From NCBI GenBank assembly GCA_965214115.1, contig CBDCAU010000007.1:372001-436000 (forward strand): a stretch of DNA of 64,000 nt. The letters run 5' to 3'. A program made the position numbers and the translations under genes. The notes under the pieces are model-generated. The model saw only the letters and a list, made by a program, of their open reading frames with translations. It was not told the origin of the DNA and searched no databases. Below are positions 26,395 through 34,607 of the stretch, piece by piece. The DNA comes from Owenweeksia sp965214115 (lineage in GTDB: Bacteria; Bacteroidota; Bacteroidia; Flavobacteriales; Schleiferiaceae). Within the stretch, counting starts at the first letter, position 1. Every line of letters starts with the position of its first letter.

Positions 26395-26410
26395 ACATTG
26401 CGCGCAATGT
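26395..26410. promoter_or_regulatory. 16-bp perfect palindrome upstream of the beta-helix gene
   Basis: ACATTGCGCGCAATGT, centred 28 nt before the presumed start at 26374 in the intergenic region shared with the divergent sixA-like gene. It has the shape of an operator for a dimeric repressor. No match to a known site. Confidence 0.4.
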
Positions 26411-26591
26411 AGGAAAAAATTTTCAATTACTAAAAATGGTAAGGTCAATTCTTTGCGAGGCTATTCATTCTTTTTGGTTTACAAAAGATGATTTTGAGCT
26501 ATGTTCTCCTGTTCTTCTTTTTACATTCCAATAACTTGCCGTTCCACTCTAATTCGCACATTTGCACCTTCCTTTTGCTAATGCGAAAAAA

Positions 26592-27086
26592 ATGAAAAAA
26601 CTCTACCTCGCCCGCCACGCCAAAAGTTCGTGGAAAATAGAAGGCGTGGCCGACCGCGACCGCCCGCTGAAAGGCCGCGGCATCCGCGATGCGCACGGCA
26701 CTTCCGAATGGTTGTATAGCCAAGGCGAACTGCCGGACGTGCTGATTTCCAGCCCCGCCACCCGCGCGCTGCACACCTGTTTGATCTTCGCCAAAAACCT
26801 CGATTACCACTTCAACGATATTCATATCAACGAAGACATTTATATGGCGAGCACGAAAAAACTGTGGGAACTGGTGCGGAATCTCGACGACAAGTTTGAC
26901 GCGCCGATGATTTTTGGCCACAATCCCACTATCACCGATTTTGTGAACAAATGCATCAGCCACCGTATCGACAACGTGCCGACCACGGGCGTGGCCTGTC
27001 TCAAATTTTCCGCTGATAAATGGGCGGAGATTGACAAAAAAGCAGAGCTTCTTTTTTTTGATTATCCTAAAAGAAAACGAAAGTGA
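26592..27086 (+). CDS. SixA-type histidine phosphatase
   Basis: 164 residues from the ATG at 26592 (MKKLYLARHAKSSW). The RHG-type catalytic motif is ARHAKSSW with His9; further motifs are LKGRGIRDA, ISSPATRALHT and IFGHNPTITDF with the second His. SixA dephosphorylates phosphohistidine on relay proteins. The earlier in-frame start at 26562 was rejected. It overlaps ppk1 by 4 nt (GTGA), so it belongs to the polyphosphate operon; a role in trimming the phosphohistidine of PPK is attractive but unproven. Confidence 0.9.
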   Translation: MKKLYLARHAKSSWKIEGVADRDRPLKGRGIRDAHGTSEWLYSQGELPDVLISSPATRALHTCLIFAKNLDYHFNDIHINEDIYMASTKKLWELVRNLDDKFDAPMIFGHNPTITDFVNKCISHRIDNVPTTGVACLKFSADKWAEIDKKAELLFFDYPKRKRK

Positions 27087-29155
27087 ACGGAGTGACCAAA
27101 GGCCCAACCAACATTGTGGCGCGCGACATCAGTTGGCTGGCTTTTAACGACCGCGTGCTGCAAGAGGCGCAGGACGAGAGCAACCCCATCATAGAGCGGC
27201 TGCGGTTTCTGGGGATTTTTTCCAGCAATATGGACGAGTTTTTCCGGGTGCGCTACGCCAGTATGAAACGGCTGAGCGAACTCAGCGACACGCCCAAAAA
27301 GCGGCTCGGCGGCCAATCGCCCAGCGCGCTTTTGAAAGAAATTTCCGATAAGGTGAAACTGATGCAGGGCGAGGGCCAGCGCGTGAACGACCTCCTTTTG
27401 GATGAACTGGAAAAGCAAGATATCGTGTTCGTGGACGAGACGGAACTGACGGGCGGGCAGCAGGATTTTGTGCGCAATTATTTTCGTGACAAGGTAAGCC
27501 CCGTGATTTTCACGCTCATTCTGGACGAGGAAACGGGCGTGCCGGTTTTGAAGGACAAATCCACATATCTGGCCATCAAAATCGTAAAAAACGCAGAACC
27601 CGAAAATCCGCAATATGCATTGATAGAAGTGCCTTCGGACTTGCTGGGCCGTTTTGTGGAACTTCCAAAATATGGCAAGAAGTACGTGATGTATTTGGAA
27701 GACGTGCTGCGCTACAATTTGCGCCACATCTTTTTTGTGTATGATTTTGATACGATCGAAGCGCATACCATCAAGATTACGCGCGACGCGGAACTGGATT
27801 TGGACGATGACGTATCCAAAGGTTTCTTGGAAAAAATGACGGACTCGCTGAAAGACAGGCGAGTGGGGGATCCGGTGCGCTTTGTTTACGACAAGGAAAT
27901 TGCTGATGATATGCTGCAATTCCTGATTCGCCAAATGGACTTGGACCCCAAGGACAGCCTGATTGCCGGCGGGCGCTACCACAACAAAAAGGACTACATC
28001 AAATTTCCGAATTTGGGGGAAAGCGACTTGGAATTCAAACCGTTGCCGCCCGTTTTGCATCCCTATCTGGATTTGGACAGCAGCATTTACAATGTGTTGC
28101 GAAAAAGAGATGCCTTGCTGTTTTTGCCCTTCCAAAGATTTACGTACCTCATCCGCTTTTTGCGCGAAGCGGCCATCGACCCAAAGGTGGTTTCGATTCA
28201 AGCTACCCTTTATCGGTTGGCGGACAACTCTCGGATAATCAGTGCCTTGGTAAACGCCGCCAAAAACGGAAAAAAGGTAACGGTAGTCATAGAACTGCGC
28301 GCCCGTTTTGATGAAGCGGCCAACATCAAGTGGACCGAGGAAATGCAGTCGGAGGGGGTGCACGTTATTTTTGGCGTACCGGGATTGAAAGTGCACAGCA
28401 AGATTTTGCTGGTGACGCGCCGAACGGAGGAAGGCCTTGAGCGGTTTGCGTCCATCGGCACGGGAAACCTGAACGAATCGACCTCCAAACTTTATACGGA
28501 TTATCACCTTCTGACGGCCAATCCGGACATCACGCGCGACGTGGCCAAAGTGTTTGAATTTCTCCAAAAAAACTACAAACGCCACCGCTACCAGCACCTG
28601 TTGGTGTCGCCGCATTATACCCGAAAGGCGTTTGTGGAACTGATAGACCGCGAAATTTACCACGCCAAACGCGGAAACAAAGCAGGGATCACGGCGAAAA
28701 TGAACAGCCTTTCCGATATAAAAATCATCAAAAAACTGTACGAGGCCAGTAGCTACGGCGTGCCGATAAAACTGATGGTACGCGGGATTTGCTCGCTGAT
28801 CCCCAGCGTGAAAGGGCTGAGCGAAAACATTGAAGCCATCAGCATCCTCGACCGGTTCTTGGAACATTCGCGGGTGTGGGTGTTTGAAAACGGCGGGAAG
28901 CCCAAATTTTTCATCGGCTCGGCGGACTGGATGCCGCGCAACCTGGATTTCCGCGTGGAAGTGACCACGCCGATTTACGAAGCGGCCTTGCAGCGCCAAC
29001 TGCGCGACCACCTTGACATTATATGGAAAGACAACGTCAAGAGCCGCTGGCACGATGCCGATCAAGAAAACGACTACCGTCAAATTCTCGGCCCTAAAAT
29101 CCGCTCGCAATACGCTTTGTATGAGTACGCCAAAAATCAATTGAAACAAGGATGA
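27083..29155 (+). CDS. ppk1: Polyphosphate kinase 1
   Basis: 690 residues, GTG start overlapping the sixA stop. N-terminal motif SWLAFNDRVLQEA and NMDEFFRVRYA; catalytic phosphohistidine H438 (GLKVHSKILLVTRR) and second histidine H595 (FLEHSRVWVFENGG), matching the two essential histidines of E. coli PPK. It builds polyphosphate from ATP reversibly. An alternative GTG lies three codons later. A long open frame on the opposite strand across this gene is only its shadow. The ppx gene overlaps the stop by 4 nt. Confidence 0.96.
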   Translation: MNGVTKGPTNIVARDISWLAFNDRVLQEAQDESNPIIERLRFLGIFSSNMDEFFRVRYASMKRLSELSDTPKKRLGGQSPSALLKEISDKVKLMQGEGQRVNDLLLDELEKQDIVFVDETELTGGQQDFVRNYFRDKVSPVIFTLILDEETGVPVLKDKSTYLAIKIVKNAEPENPQYALIEVPSDLLGRFVELPKYGKKYVMYLEDVLRYNLRHIFFVYDFDTIEAHTIKITRDAELDLDDDVSKGFLEKMTDSLKDRRVGDPVRFVYDKEIADDMLQFLIRQMDLDPKDSLIAGGRYHNKKDYIKFPNLGESDLEFKPLPPVLHPYLDLDSSIYNVLRKRDALLFLPFQRFTYLIRFLREAAIDPKVVSIQATLYRLADNSRIISALVNAAKNGKKVTVVIELRARFDEAANIKWTEEMQSEGVHVIFGVPGLKVHSKILLVTRRTEEGLERFASIGTGNLNESTSKLYTDYHLLTANPDITRDVAKVFEFLQKNYKRHRYQHLLVSPHYTRKAFVELIDREIYHAKRGNKAGITAKMNSLSDIKIIKKLYEASSYGVPIKLMVRGICSLIPSVKGLSENIEAISILDRFLEHSRVWVFENGGKPKFFIGSADWMPRNLDFRVEVTTPIYEAALQRQLRDHLDIIWKDNVKSRWHDADQENDYRQILGPKIRSQYALYEYAKNQLKQG

Positions 29156-30057
29156 AAGTGCACAAAATTGCCGCGATTGATATTGGTTCCAACTCGGTCA
29201 GATTGTTGGTTTCCAATGTGATAGAAAGCGAAGAAACCATTCTTTTCAAAAAATCTTCGCTCACGCGGCTGCCCATTCGGCTGGGACCGGACGCGTTTGA
29301 AAAAGGCAAGATTTCCAAAGCAAACACCAAAAAATTGATAACGGGAATGAAAGCCTACTCGCGGATTATGGACGTGCACGAAGTGGAACATTACCGCGCC
29401 TGCGCTACTTCCGCGCTGCGCGAGGCGGAAAACGGGCCAAAAGTGGTGACCAAAATCCGAGAGGCAACGGGCATCGAAATCGAGCTGATCTCGGGCAAAG
29501 AAGAAGCGGCGATTATATTTTCTCCCGAGATGCTGGGGAACTTGACCACGGCGGCGGAAACTTTCTTATATGTGGATGTGGGCGGTGGCAGCACGGAACT
29601 GACGTTGTTTAACAAAGGCGAAATCATCGCCAGCCAGTCGTTTAAAATTGGCACGATTCGATTGTTGAAAAACTTGGTAACCAGCAAAGTATGGAGCGAG
29701 ATGGAACATTGGATCACCGAAAACGTGGCGGATAAAAAAAACGTTTTGACAGTCGGTTCTGGTGGAAACATCAACCGCGTTTTCAAACTGAGCGGCAGGA
29801 AAATCGGCAGCACTTTGTCCGTGCAATATTTGCGAAAGTTATATCGGGATTTAGAACCGCTTTCCACTGATGAGCGGATGGTGCGCTACGATTTGAATCC
29901 TGACCGGGCTGATGTGCTTCCCCACGCGCTCTCCATTTTTACCCGAGCTATGAAATGCGCGGATTCGGACAAAGTTTTGATTCCGAAAAAGGGCCTTTCC
30001 GATGGAATAGTCCGTCAGCTCTTTGCGCAGAATTATGCGAACCAAAAGACGGAATAG
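29152..30057 (+). CDS. ppx: Exopolyphosphatase / pppGpp phosphohydrolase family
   Basis: 301 residues, the short form with only the two actin-like ASKHA lobes. Phosphate 1 motif AAIDIGSNSVRLLVS, then ACATSALREAENG, phosphate 2 motif YVDVGGGSTELTLF, and TVGSGGNINRVFKL. It releases phosphate from polyphosphate or hydrolyses pppGpp; the two cannot be told apart from sequence. Coupled by ATGA overlap to ppk1, so synthesis and breakdown are made from one message. Confidence 0.92.
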   Translation: MKVHKIAAIDIGSNSVRLLVSNVIESEETILFKKSSLTRLPIRLGPDAFEKGKISKANTKKLITGMKAYSRIMDVHEVEHYRACATSALREAENGPKVVTKIREATGIEIELISGKEEAAIIFSPEMLGNLTTAAETFLYVDVGGGSTELTLFNKGEIIASQSFKIGTIRLLKNLVTSKVWSEMEHWITENVADKKNVLTVGSGGNINRVFKLSGRKIGSTLSVQYLRKLYRDLEPLSTDERMVRYDLNPDRADVLPHALSIFTRAMKCADSDKVLIPKKGLSDGIVRQLFAQNYANQKTE

Positions 30058-30100
30058 ATTTTCGTGATTGGAATCTTTATTCGATAGAAATTCCAAATAT

Positions 30101-30108
30101 TAGTTTTG
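30101..30108 (+). promoter_or_regulatory. -7 box of the thioredoxin gene
   Basis: TAGTTTTG, exact TAnnTTTG, 15 nt before the ATG at 30124. It places the transcript start near 30114. Confidence 0.45.
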
Positions 30109-30123
30109 CCGAAAATTAGAATT

Positions 30124-30441
30124 ATGGCAGTCATTCAAGCGTCCGATGCTGATTTTCAAGAACATCTGAATCAAAACAAGGCCGTGGCCGTGAAATACTT
30201 TGCGGACTGGTGCGGCAGCTGTAAACTTTTTTCACCGAAATATAAACGAGTGAGCAACGAAGATGAAATGAAAAACATCACTTTTTTGGAAGTGGATGCC
30301 GAAAAAAATCCCGAAGCGCGCAAAGCGGCGGGGGTGGACAACCTCCCGTATATCGCCATTTTCAAGGATGGAAAATTAGTGGAAGGGAGCGCGAGCAGCA
30401 AGGAAGAATATTTGAGGAAGGTGCTGGAGAAATTGCGGTAA
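30124..30441 (+). CDS. Thioredoxin-family protein
   Basis: 105 residues. Active site ADWCGSCKLF with Cys30 and Cys33; Gly-Ser replaces the Gly-Pro of classical thioredoxin. The cis-proline is in NLPYIAIFKDG. There is no signal peptide, so it is cytoplasmic. The start was moved to the ATG at 30124 because the upstream in-frame codon falls inside the promoter box. A DUF6952 gene follows, a common pairing in Bacteroidota. Confidence 0.9.
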   Translation: MAVIQASDADFQEHLNQNKAVAVKYFADWCGSCKLFSPKYKRVSNEDEMKNITFLEVDAEKNPEARKAAGVDNLPYIAIFKDGKLVEGSASSKEEYLRKVLEKLR

Positions 30442-30486
30442 TTCAGTAATTTAAAATAAACGTCGAAATCACCCATCACCCATTTT

Positions 30487-30729
30487 ATGAAACCGACAGC
30501 TATCAAAAAACTCCTGAAATTCGACATCGCCGAATTGAAAAAAGCGGAAGAACTTTTGTGTGAAGAAAAACCGCCTCCAATTGACATAGAAGGCGATGAC
30601 GAAGGCGAAAAATTAACCCATATTTTTGGGGCGATTTTCATCAAAGAAAAACTCGCATCCGATAAAAACGCGGACGAGCGAACCGCCTTGCGGGAATTTA
30701 TGGGAAAGGTTCGGAATTCTATCAACTAA
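30487..30729 (+). CDS. DUF6952-like small protein
   Basis: 80 residues, acidic: MKPTAIKKLLKFDIAELKKA, GEKLTHIFGAIFIKEKLASDKNADERTALREFMGKVRNSI. The C-terminal helix resembles DUF6952, small proteins that usually follow a thioredoxin-like gene. No cysteine. Function unknown. Confidence 0.65.
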   Translation: MKPTAIKKLLKFDIAELKKAEELLCEEKPPPIDIEGDDEGEKLTHIFGAIFIKEKLASDKNADERTALREFMGKVRNSIN

Positions 30730-30796
30730 GTGGTTTCAGGTTTCAGATCCAGTGTTTCTGGCCCGCTTCCAATGGTAGGTTTTCCGTTCTGAGTTC

Positions 30797-30916
30797 CGCG
30801 TACCCTGAAAGGGGTACGACTTTATAACTTGGGGCATCGCCCCAAGACTCGCACCGCCCAAGCCCAATCCCGCACTTTGAAAGGGTGCGACAGTAAAACT
30901 TGAAGCATCACTCCAA
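30797..30916. repeat. Two diverged tandem copies of a hairpin-rich intergenic repeat
   Basis: Copy 1 (30797-30846) has GTACCC/GGGGTAC and CTTGGGGC/GCCCCAAG hairpins. Copy 2 (about 30871-30916) keeps the layout in degenerate form: GCAC-TTTGAAAGGGTGC and ACTTGAAGCATCACTCCAAG. It lies between convergent genes. Confidence 0.6.
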
Positions 30917-30926
30917 GCCCCCCCCA

Positions 30927-31346
30927 TCATCCGTCCCACTTTATTTTTGGATTAATTTTTTGCAATTCCTCAACAAACTCCTGCCGTTCCGCTACCTTCG
31001 GAGATATCAAATAGGATTTCCCGTTTTTCAAAATTATTTCTAAGCGTTTGGGGGAAAGGGCAGGGGCTTCTTTATTCGGTTTGAGGGTGACGATTATTTT
31101 ATCAATTTCAGCGATCGGAACATTATAGTGCAGTAGAAAACCCGCCTGAATACTTAAGTGGCTTTGCACGATTTGATAGGCGGTATTTTGAAAAATGTGT
31201 AGGGCGAAGAGGATAAAAATTCCAAAAAGAACTGCCGCCATACAATTTGCGGAAATAATCGCCCATACGAATGGTACTCCCAAAAAACTGAAAACCGCCA
31301 AAGCCCACCAAAAATTTACTTTCGATTTGTAAATCTTCGAATTCAA
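30927..31346 (-). CDS. Bacterial PH-domain membrane protein
   Basis: 139 residues. Two membrane helices near the N-terminus (WWALAVFSFLGVPFVWAIISA, AAVLFGIFILFALHIF), then a PH-like beta domain (YQIVQSHLSIQAGFLLHYNVPIAEIDKIIVTLKPNKEAPALSPKRLEIILKNG has the usual Y.I....L.i..G....IPI.eI..I). Such proteins are of unknown function. It lies 3 nt downstream of the tpx stop on the same strand, hence in the tpx operon. Confidence 0.75.
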   Translation of the reverse strand: MNSKIYKSKVNFWWALAVFSFLGVPFVWAIISANCMAAVLFGIFILFALHIFQNTAYQIVQSHLSIQAGFLLHYNVPIAEIDKIIVTLKPNKEAPALSPKRLEIILKNGKSYLISPKVAERQEFVEELQKINPKIKWDG

Positions 31347-31349
31347 AAT

Positions 31350-31850
31350 CTACAAGAGCGTTTTCAGCGCGCTCAAATAATCCGGCTCTTGCGATATTTC
31401 AGGAACTTGCTCAGAATAAAGCACTTGCCCGTTTTCGTCGGCCACCACCACGGCGCGGCTCATCAACCCGGATAGCGGGCCGGTTCTCATTTCCACTTGG
31501 TAGTTGTCTGAAAAATTACGGTCGCGGAATTCAGATAAAAACTGCACGTTTTCCAAACCTTCGTTTTCGCCAAAACGCTTTTGGGCAAAAGGCAAATCGC
31601 GGCTAATATTTAGCACGGTCACGTTGTTCATCCCGCTGGCTTTTTCGTTGAAATTTCGCACCGAGGTAGCGCAAGTTCCCGTATCTACACTGGGGAAAAT
31701 GTTGAGAACCAGCCGCTTGCCTTTAAAATCTTCGGCTGATTTTTCTTCCATCCCCTTGTCCACCAATTTGAAATCGGGCAGTTTATCACCTTTTTGTGGG
31801 ATGTTTCCAGCGGTTTGAATATCGTTTCCTTTGAATTTTATATCGGCCAT
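31350..31850 (-). CDS. tpx: Thiol peroxidase lacking the resolving cysteine
   Basis: 166 residues from the ATG at 31850 (MADIKFKGNDIQTAGNIPQKG); the longer frame upstream has no family similarity. The peroxidatic Cys60 is in FPSVDTGTCATSVRNFNE. E. coli Tpx uses Cys95 in RFCGAEGL as resolving cysteine; here that segment is RFGENEGL and Cys60 is the only cysteine of the protein. It would therefore act as a one-Cys peroxidase needing an outside thiol. The rest (LPFAQKRF, GPLSGLMSRAVVV) is standard. Confidence 0.92.
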   Translation of the reverse strand: MADIKFKGNDIQTAGNIPQKGDKLPDFKLVDKGMEEKSAEDFKGKRLVLNIFPSVDTGTCATSVRNFNEKASGMNNVTVLNISRDLPFAQKRFGENEGLENVQFLSEFRDRNFSDNYQVEMRTGPLSGLMSRAVVVADENGQVLYSEQVPEISQEPDYLSALKTLL

Positions 31851-31925
31851 TTTTATGGGATTTTTTAAATGAAAGAAGAAAACGCAAAAAAGCGAGCGGG
31901 GTTCAGATTCCAGCTTTCGCAAAAT

Positions 31926-31933
31926 TATCTTCG
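31926..31933 (+). promoter_or_regulatory. Variant -7 box adjacent to the flavoprotein start
   Basis: TATCTTCG differs by one base from TAnnTTTG and is followed by CCGCT and the ATG at 31939, the same spacer as before aroK. Tentative. Confidence 0.3.
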
Positions 31934-31938
31934 CCGCT

Positions 31939-33084
31939 ATGGCGGAAAGCTTTGACGTGATCATTTCAGGGGCGGGGCCGGCGGGCGCGGCTTGCGCTTT
32001 GGCATTGAAAAACAGCGGTTTGCGTATCGGAATTTTTGATAAAGCTGCTTTTCCGCGCGATAAAATTTGCGGTGATTTTGTGGCCGCCAAAGGAATCCGC
32101 GAGTTGGTTTCCATTCAGCCGGATTTGAAAGAACGCTTTGCGAAACTTCCCCAGAAAGTAATCAATAAAAGCACGCAACTTTTTGTGGGAAATTTGAAAC
32201 CGCTTCAATTGGATTGGGTGTTGAAATCTTATACCATAAAAAGGGAAATTTTTGACAATGAATTGTTACGGGAAGTTTTGAAATCGAAAAACATAGATTT
32301 TTATCCCAAAAATGGTATTTCAAAAATTATAAAAAAAGAAGATTTTATTGAACTAAAAACTGCGCAAAACCAAACGTTTCAAACTAAAATAATCATCGGC
32401 GCGGATGGCGCGCATTCGCCAGTGGCCAAGCAGTTGGCGGGTTTTAAAATCGACCGTGAGCATTACGGCGGTTCGGTGCGGGGGTATTTTTCAAACGTAG
32501 AGAATATCGACACTTCCATCAATGAAGTGTATGTGCACAAAGACGTCATTCCCGGTTACTTCTGGTTGTTCCCGATTTCCAAAACGGAAGCGAATGTTGG
32601 ATTAGGAATGCACTCGTGGCACATTACAAAAGACAAGATAAATTTGAAAGAAGTTTTTTGTGATTTTATCGCGAAAAATCCCATCTTAAAATCTAAACTG
32701 AAAAATGCCAAAATGAACGGCAAACTGGAAGGATTTGGATTGCCCTTTTATTCTAAAAAACAAACCGTTTCGGGCCACCGTTTTTTGCTGTGTGGCGATG
32801 CCGCTTCTTTGATTGACCCGACGAATGGCGAGGGGATTCTCCCAGCGATTTCCAGTGGCAAAATGGCGGCCGAACATATTTTGGATTGTTTTGAGAACCA
32901 GCGGTTTGACGCGGAATTCAATCAAAAATATGCGGGAAGATTGCACGGAAAATATTGGAAAGAAATGCGGATGAAATCGTGGTTGGTCAAGCATTTTGCA
33001 GACAAACCGAAACTGTTGAACGCCGTGGCTTGGGCGTGCGTGAAAAGTCCGTTTTTGAAACGGCGGTTGCAGAAGATGCTGTAG
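31939..33084 (+). CDS. Geranylgeranyl-reductase-family FAD-dependent oxidoreductase
   Basis: 381 residues. FAD-binding GxGxxG in ISGAGPAGAACALAL (10-24), PRDKICGDFVAAKGI (the PxxKxCG motif of the family), IIGADGAHSPVAKQL, and the second FAD motif LLCGDAASLIDPTNGEGILPAISSG. Members reduce isoprenoid double bonds in lipids or quinone side chains, or modify flavins. A menaquinone-tail reduction would fit the men genes in the window, but they are 15 kb away and this is only a guess. Confidence 0.88.
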   Translation: MAESFDVIISGAGPAGAACALALKNSGLRIGIFDKAAFPRDKICGDFVAAKGIRELVSIQPDLKERFAKLPQKVINKSTQLFVGNLKPLQLDWVLKSYTIKREIFDNELLREVLKSKNIDFYPKNGISKIIKKEDFIELKTAQNQTFQTKIIIGADGAHSPVAKQLAGFKIDREHYGGSVRGYFSNVENIDTSINEVYVHKDVIPGYFWLFPISKTEANVGLGMHSWHITKDKINLKEVFCDFIAKNPILKSKLKNAKMNGKLEGFGLPFYSKKQTVSGHRFLLCGDAASLIDPTNGEGILPAISSGKMAAEHILDCFENQRFDAEFNQKYAGRLHGKYWKEMRMKSWLVKHFADKPKLLNAVAWACVKSPFLKRRLQKML

Positions 33085-33140
33085 CTTGACGAGCCGCCTT
33101 GTTTTTCAAAAAAATCATTTTCCCAATCCATTGATTTGCT

Positions 33141-33148
33141 TACTTTTG
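33141..33148 (+). promoter_or_regulatory. -7 box of the rpsF operon
   Basis: TACTTTTG, exact TAnnTTTG, 56 nt before the rpsF ATG. The leader of about 50 nt could hold the S6/S18-type autoregulatory structure, but I do not see it clearly. Confidence 0.55.
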
Positions 33149-33203
33149 CACCCCTTTTTTAAGAAGGGAAATCGCTAAATGTTTATTAATTAAAGGATTA
33201 CGA

Positions 33204-33536
33204 ATGAATCAATACGAAACCGTTTTCATTATGAATCCCGTCCTATCTGATGACCAGGTGGGGGAAACGGTCAAAAAGTTCAAAGCCCTGTTGAAAGACA
33301 ACGGGGGAAAAGTGCTGCACGAGGAAAATTGGGGCCTGAAAAAAATGGCCTATCCCATCCAGCACAAGCGCAGTGGGTTTTACCATTTGATGGAATTTGA
33401 AGCGCCCGGCGAGGCCATCTCCGCGATGGAACTGGAAATGAAACGCGACGAGCGCATTATGCGGTTCCTCACGATGCGGATGGACCAACACCACGTGGAG
33501 TTTGCCAAGGAGCGCCGCAAAAAAGTAAAATCATAA
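33204..33536 (+). CDS. rpsF: 30S ribosomal protein S6
   Basis: 110 residues. MNQYETVFIMNPVLSDDQV is the standard S6 start; GLKKMAYPIQHKRSGFYHLMEF and RDERIMRFLTMRMDQ are conserved. Binds S18 and 16S rRNA in the platform. First gene of the S6-S18-L9 operon. Confidence 0.97.
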   Translation: MNQYETVFIMNPVLSDDQVGETVKKFKALLKDNGGKVLHEENWGLKKMAYPIQHKRSGFYHLMEFEAPGEAISAMELEMKRDERIMRFLTMRMDQHHVEFAKERRKKVKS

Positions 33537-33556
33537 ACAAATAAAACCTACTGAAA

Positions 33557-33844
33557 ATGAGTGATTTAGAAACAGGATCGAACCAGTCGGAAATCCGCTA
33601 CCTGCAGCCGCTGAAAATAGACACCGGCTCGCGCAACAAGTTTGACCGCTTCAAGAGATACGGAATCAAATATGTGGATTATAAAGATCCGAACTGGCTG
33701 GCCCAATTCGTGAACGAGCAAGGCAAAATCTTGCCCCGCCGCATCACTGGCACGTCCCTGAAATTTCAGCGCAAAGTAAGCACCGCCATCAAGCGCGCGC
33801 GCCACTTGGCCCTGATGCCTTACGTAACCGACAACTACAAATAA
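33557..33844 (+). CDS. rpsR: 30S ribosomal protein S18
   Basis: 95 residues: IKYVDYKDPNWLAQFVNEQGKILPRRITGTSLKFQRKVSTAIKRARHLALMPYVT (about 40-92) is the S18 core. No zinc cysteines. Follows rpsF by 20 nt. Confidence 0.97.
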   Translation: MSDLETGSNQSEIRYLQPLKIDTGSRNKFDRFKRYGIKYVDYKDPNWLAQFVNEQGKILPRRITGTSLKFQRKVSTAIKRARHLALMPYVTDNYK

Positions 33845-33852
33845 TCGCAACG

Positions 33853-34308
33853 ATGGATCTGATACTGAAACAAGACGTAGAACACCTCGGCTACCAAGAC
33901 GATATGGTGACGGTAAAGCCCGGTTATGGCCGCAATTATCTGATTCCGAGAGGGATGGCCGTGATGGCTACCCCCGGTGCAAAAAAGATGATGACCGAGA
34001 CGCTGAAACAGCGCCGCCACAAAGAGGAAAACGAAATCAAGGAGGCGGAGAAAATGGCGAAGGAAATCCAAGAAATGGAAATCCAGATAACGGCGAAAAC
34101 GGGCAAAGGCAACAAGCTGTTTGGCTCGATTACCAATGCTAATTTAGCGGATGAACTCAGCCGCGCTGGCCACCACGTGGACAGGAAGTACATCCAAATC
34201 CAAGGCGGGGCGGTAAAAGCCACCGGCCCTTACGTGGCGCACATCCGGCTACACCGCGAGGTGCAGTTTGATATCGACTTTGAAGTGGTGGGCGAATCTG
34301 GCCAATAG
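33853..34308 (+). CDS. rplI: 50S ribosomal protein L9
   Basis: 151 residues: MDLILKQDVEHLGYQDDMVTVKPGYGRNYLIPRGMAV is the N-terminal domain, followed by the long connecting helix and C-terminal rRNA-binding domain. Last gene of the operon, 8 nt after rpsR and followed by a strong terminator. Confidence 0.97.
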   Translation: MDLILKQDVEHLGYQDDMVTVKPGYGRNYLIPRGMAVMATPGAKKMMTETLKQRRHKEENEIKEAEKMAKEIQEMEIQITAKTGKGNKLFGSITNANLADELSRAGHHVDRKYIQIQGGAVKATGPYVAHIRLHREVQFDIDFEVVGESGQ

Positions 34309-34332
34309 CCAAACATCGTTTTAATAATATAG

Positions 34333-34372
34333 AAACCCTTTCTGGACATAAAGTCTGAGAAAGGGTTTTTTT
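34333..34372 (+). terminator. Intrinsic terminator of the rpsF-rpsR-rplI operon
   Basis: AAACCCTTTCT at 34333-34343 pairs with AGAAAGGGTTT at 34358-34368, followed by a T run. Confidence 0.9.
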
Positions 34373-34562
34373 ATGGAAACACTTTCCCAAAAATGGAAGG
34401 GTTAACAAAAAATTAACATTACAAAATTTTGATTTTCAATGGATAAGGGATTTGGCGCAATGTTTCCAAGTCAATCCGCGTCAGATTTAAAATTAATCTG
34501 CCCATCCTGATCTAACTGATTTTCTAAGCCCATTTCTATGTTTATAGAAGTGGGTTTTTTTT
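34373..34562 (+). ncRNA. Candidate small RNA ending in an orphan terminator
   Basis: After the rplI terminator a second strong terminator (34526-34562) has no reading frame in front of it. Between them are 150 nt without coding potential but of ordinary composition. A transcript from a promoter inside this stretch, ending at the second terminator, is the simplest reading. I see no exact TAnnTTTG box, so this remains a candidate. Confidence 0.35.
34526..34562 (+). terminator. Orphan intrinsic terminator
   Basis: CCCATTTCTAT (34529-34539) pairs with ATAGAAGTGGG (34544-34554) with one G-T pair, followed by eight T. Confidence 0.8.
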
Positions 34563-34607
34563 GTCTATTTTTTTGAGAAAAAATACAATTGATCTCGCGA
34601 ATTTTCA

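Noticed and set aside
27062..29149. 695-codon open frame on the minus strand
   Set aside because: It lies entirely opposite ppk1, which has all its motifs. The antisense frame has no recognisable domain and reflects codon bias.
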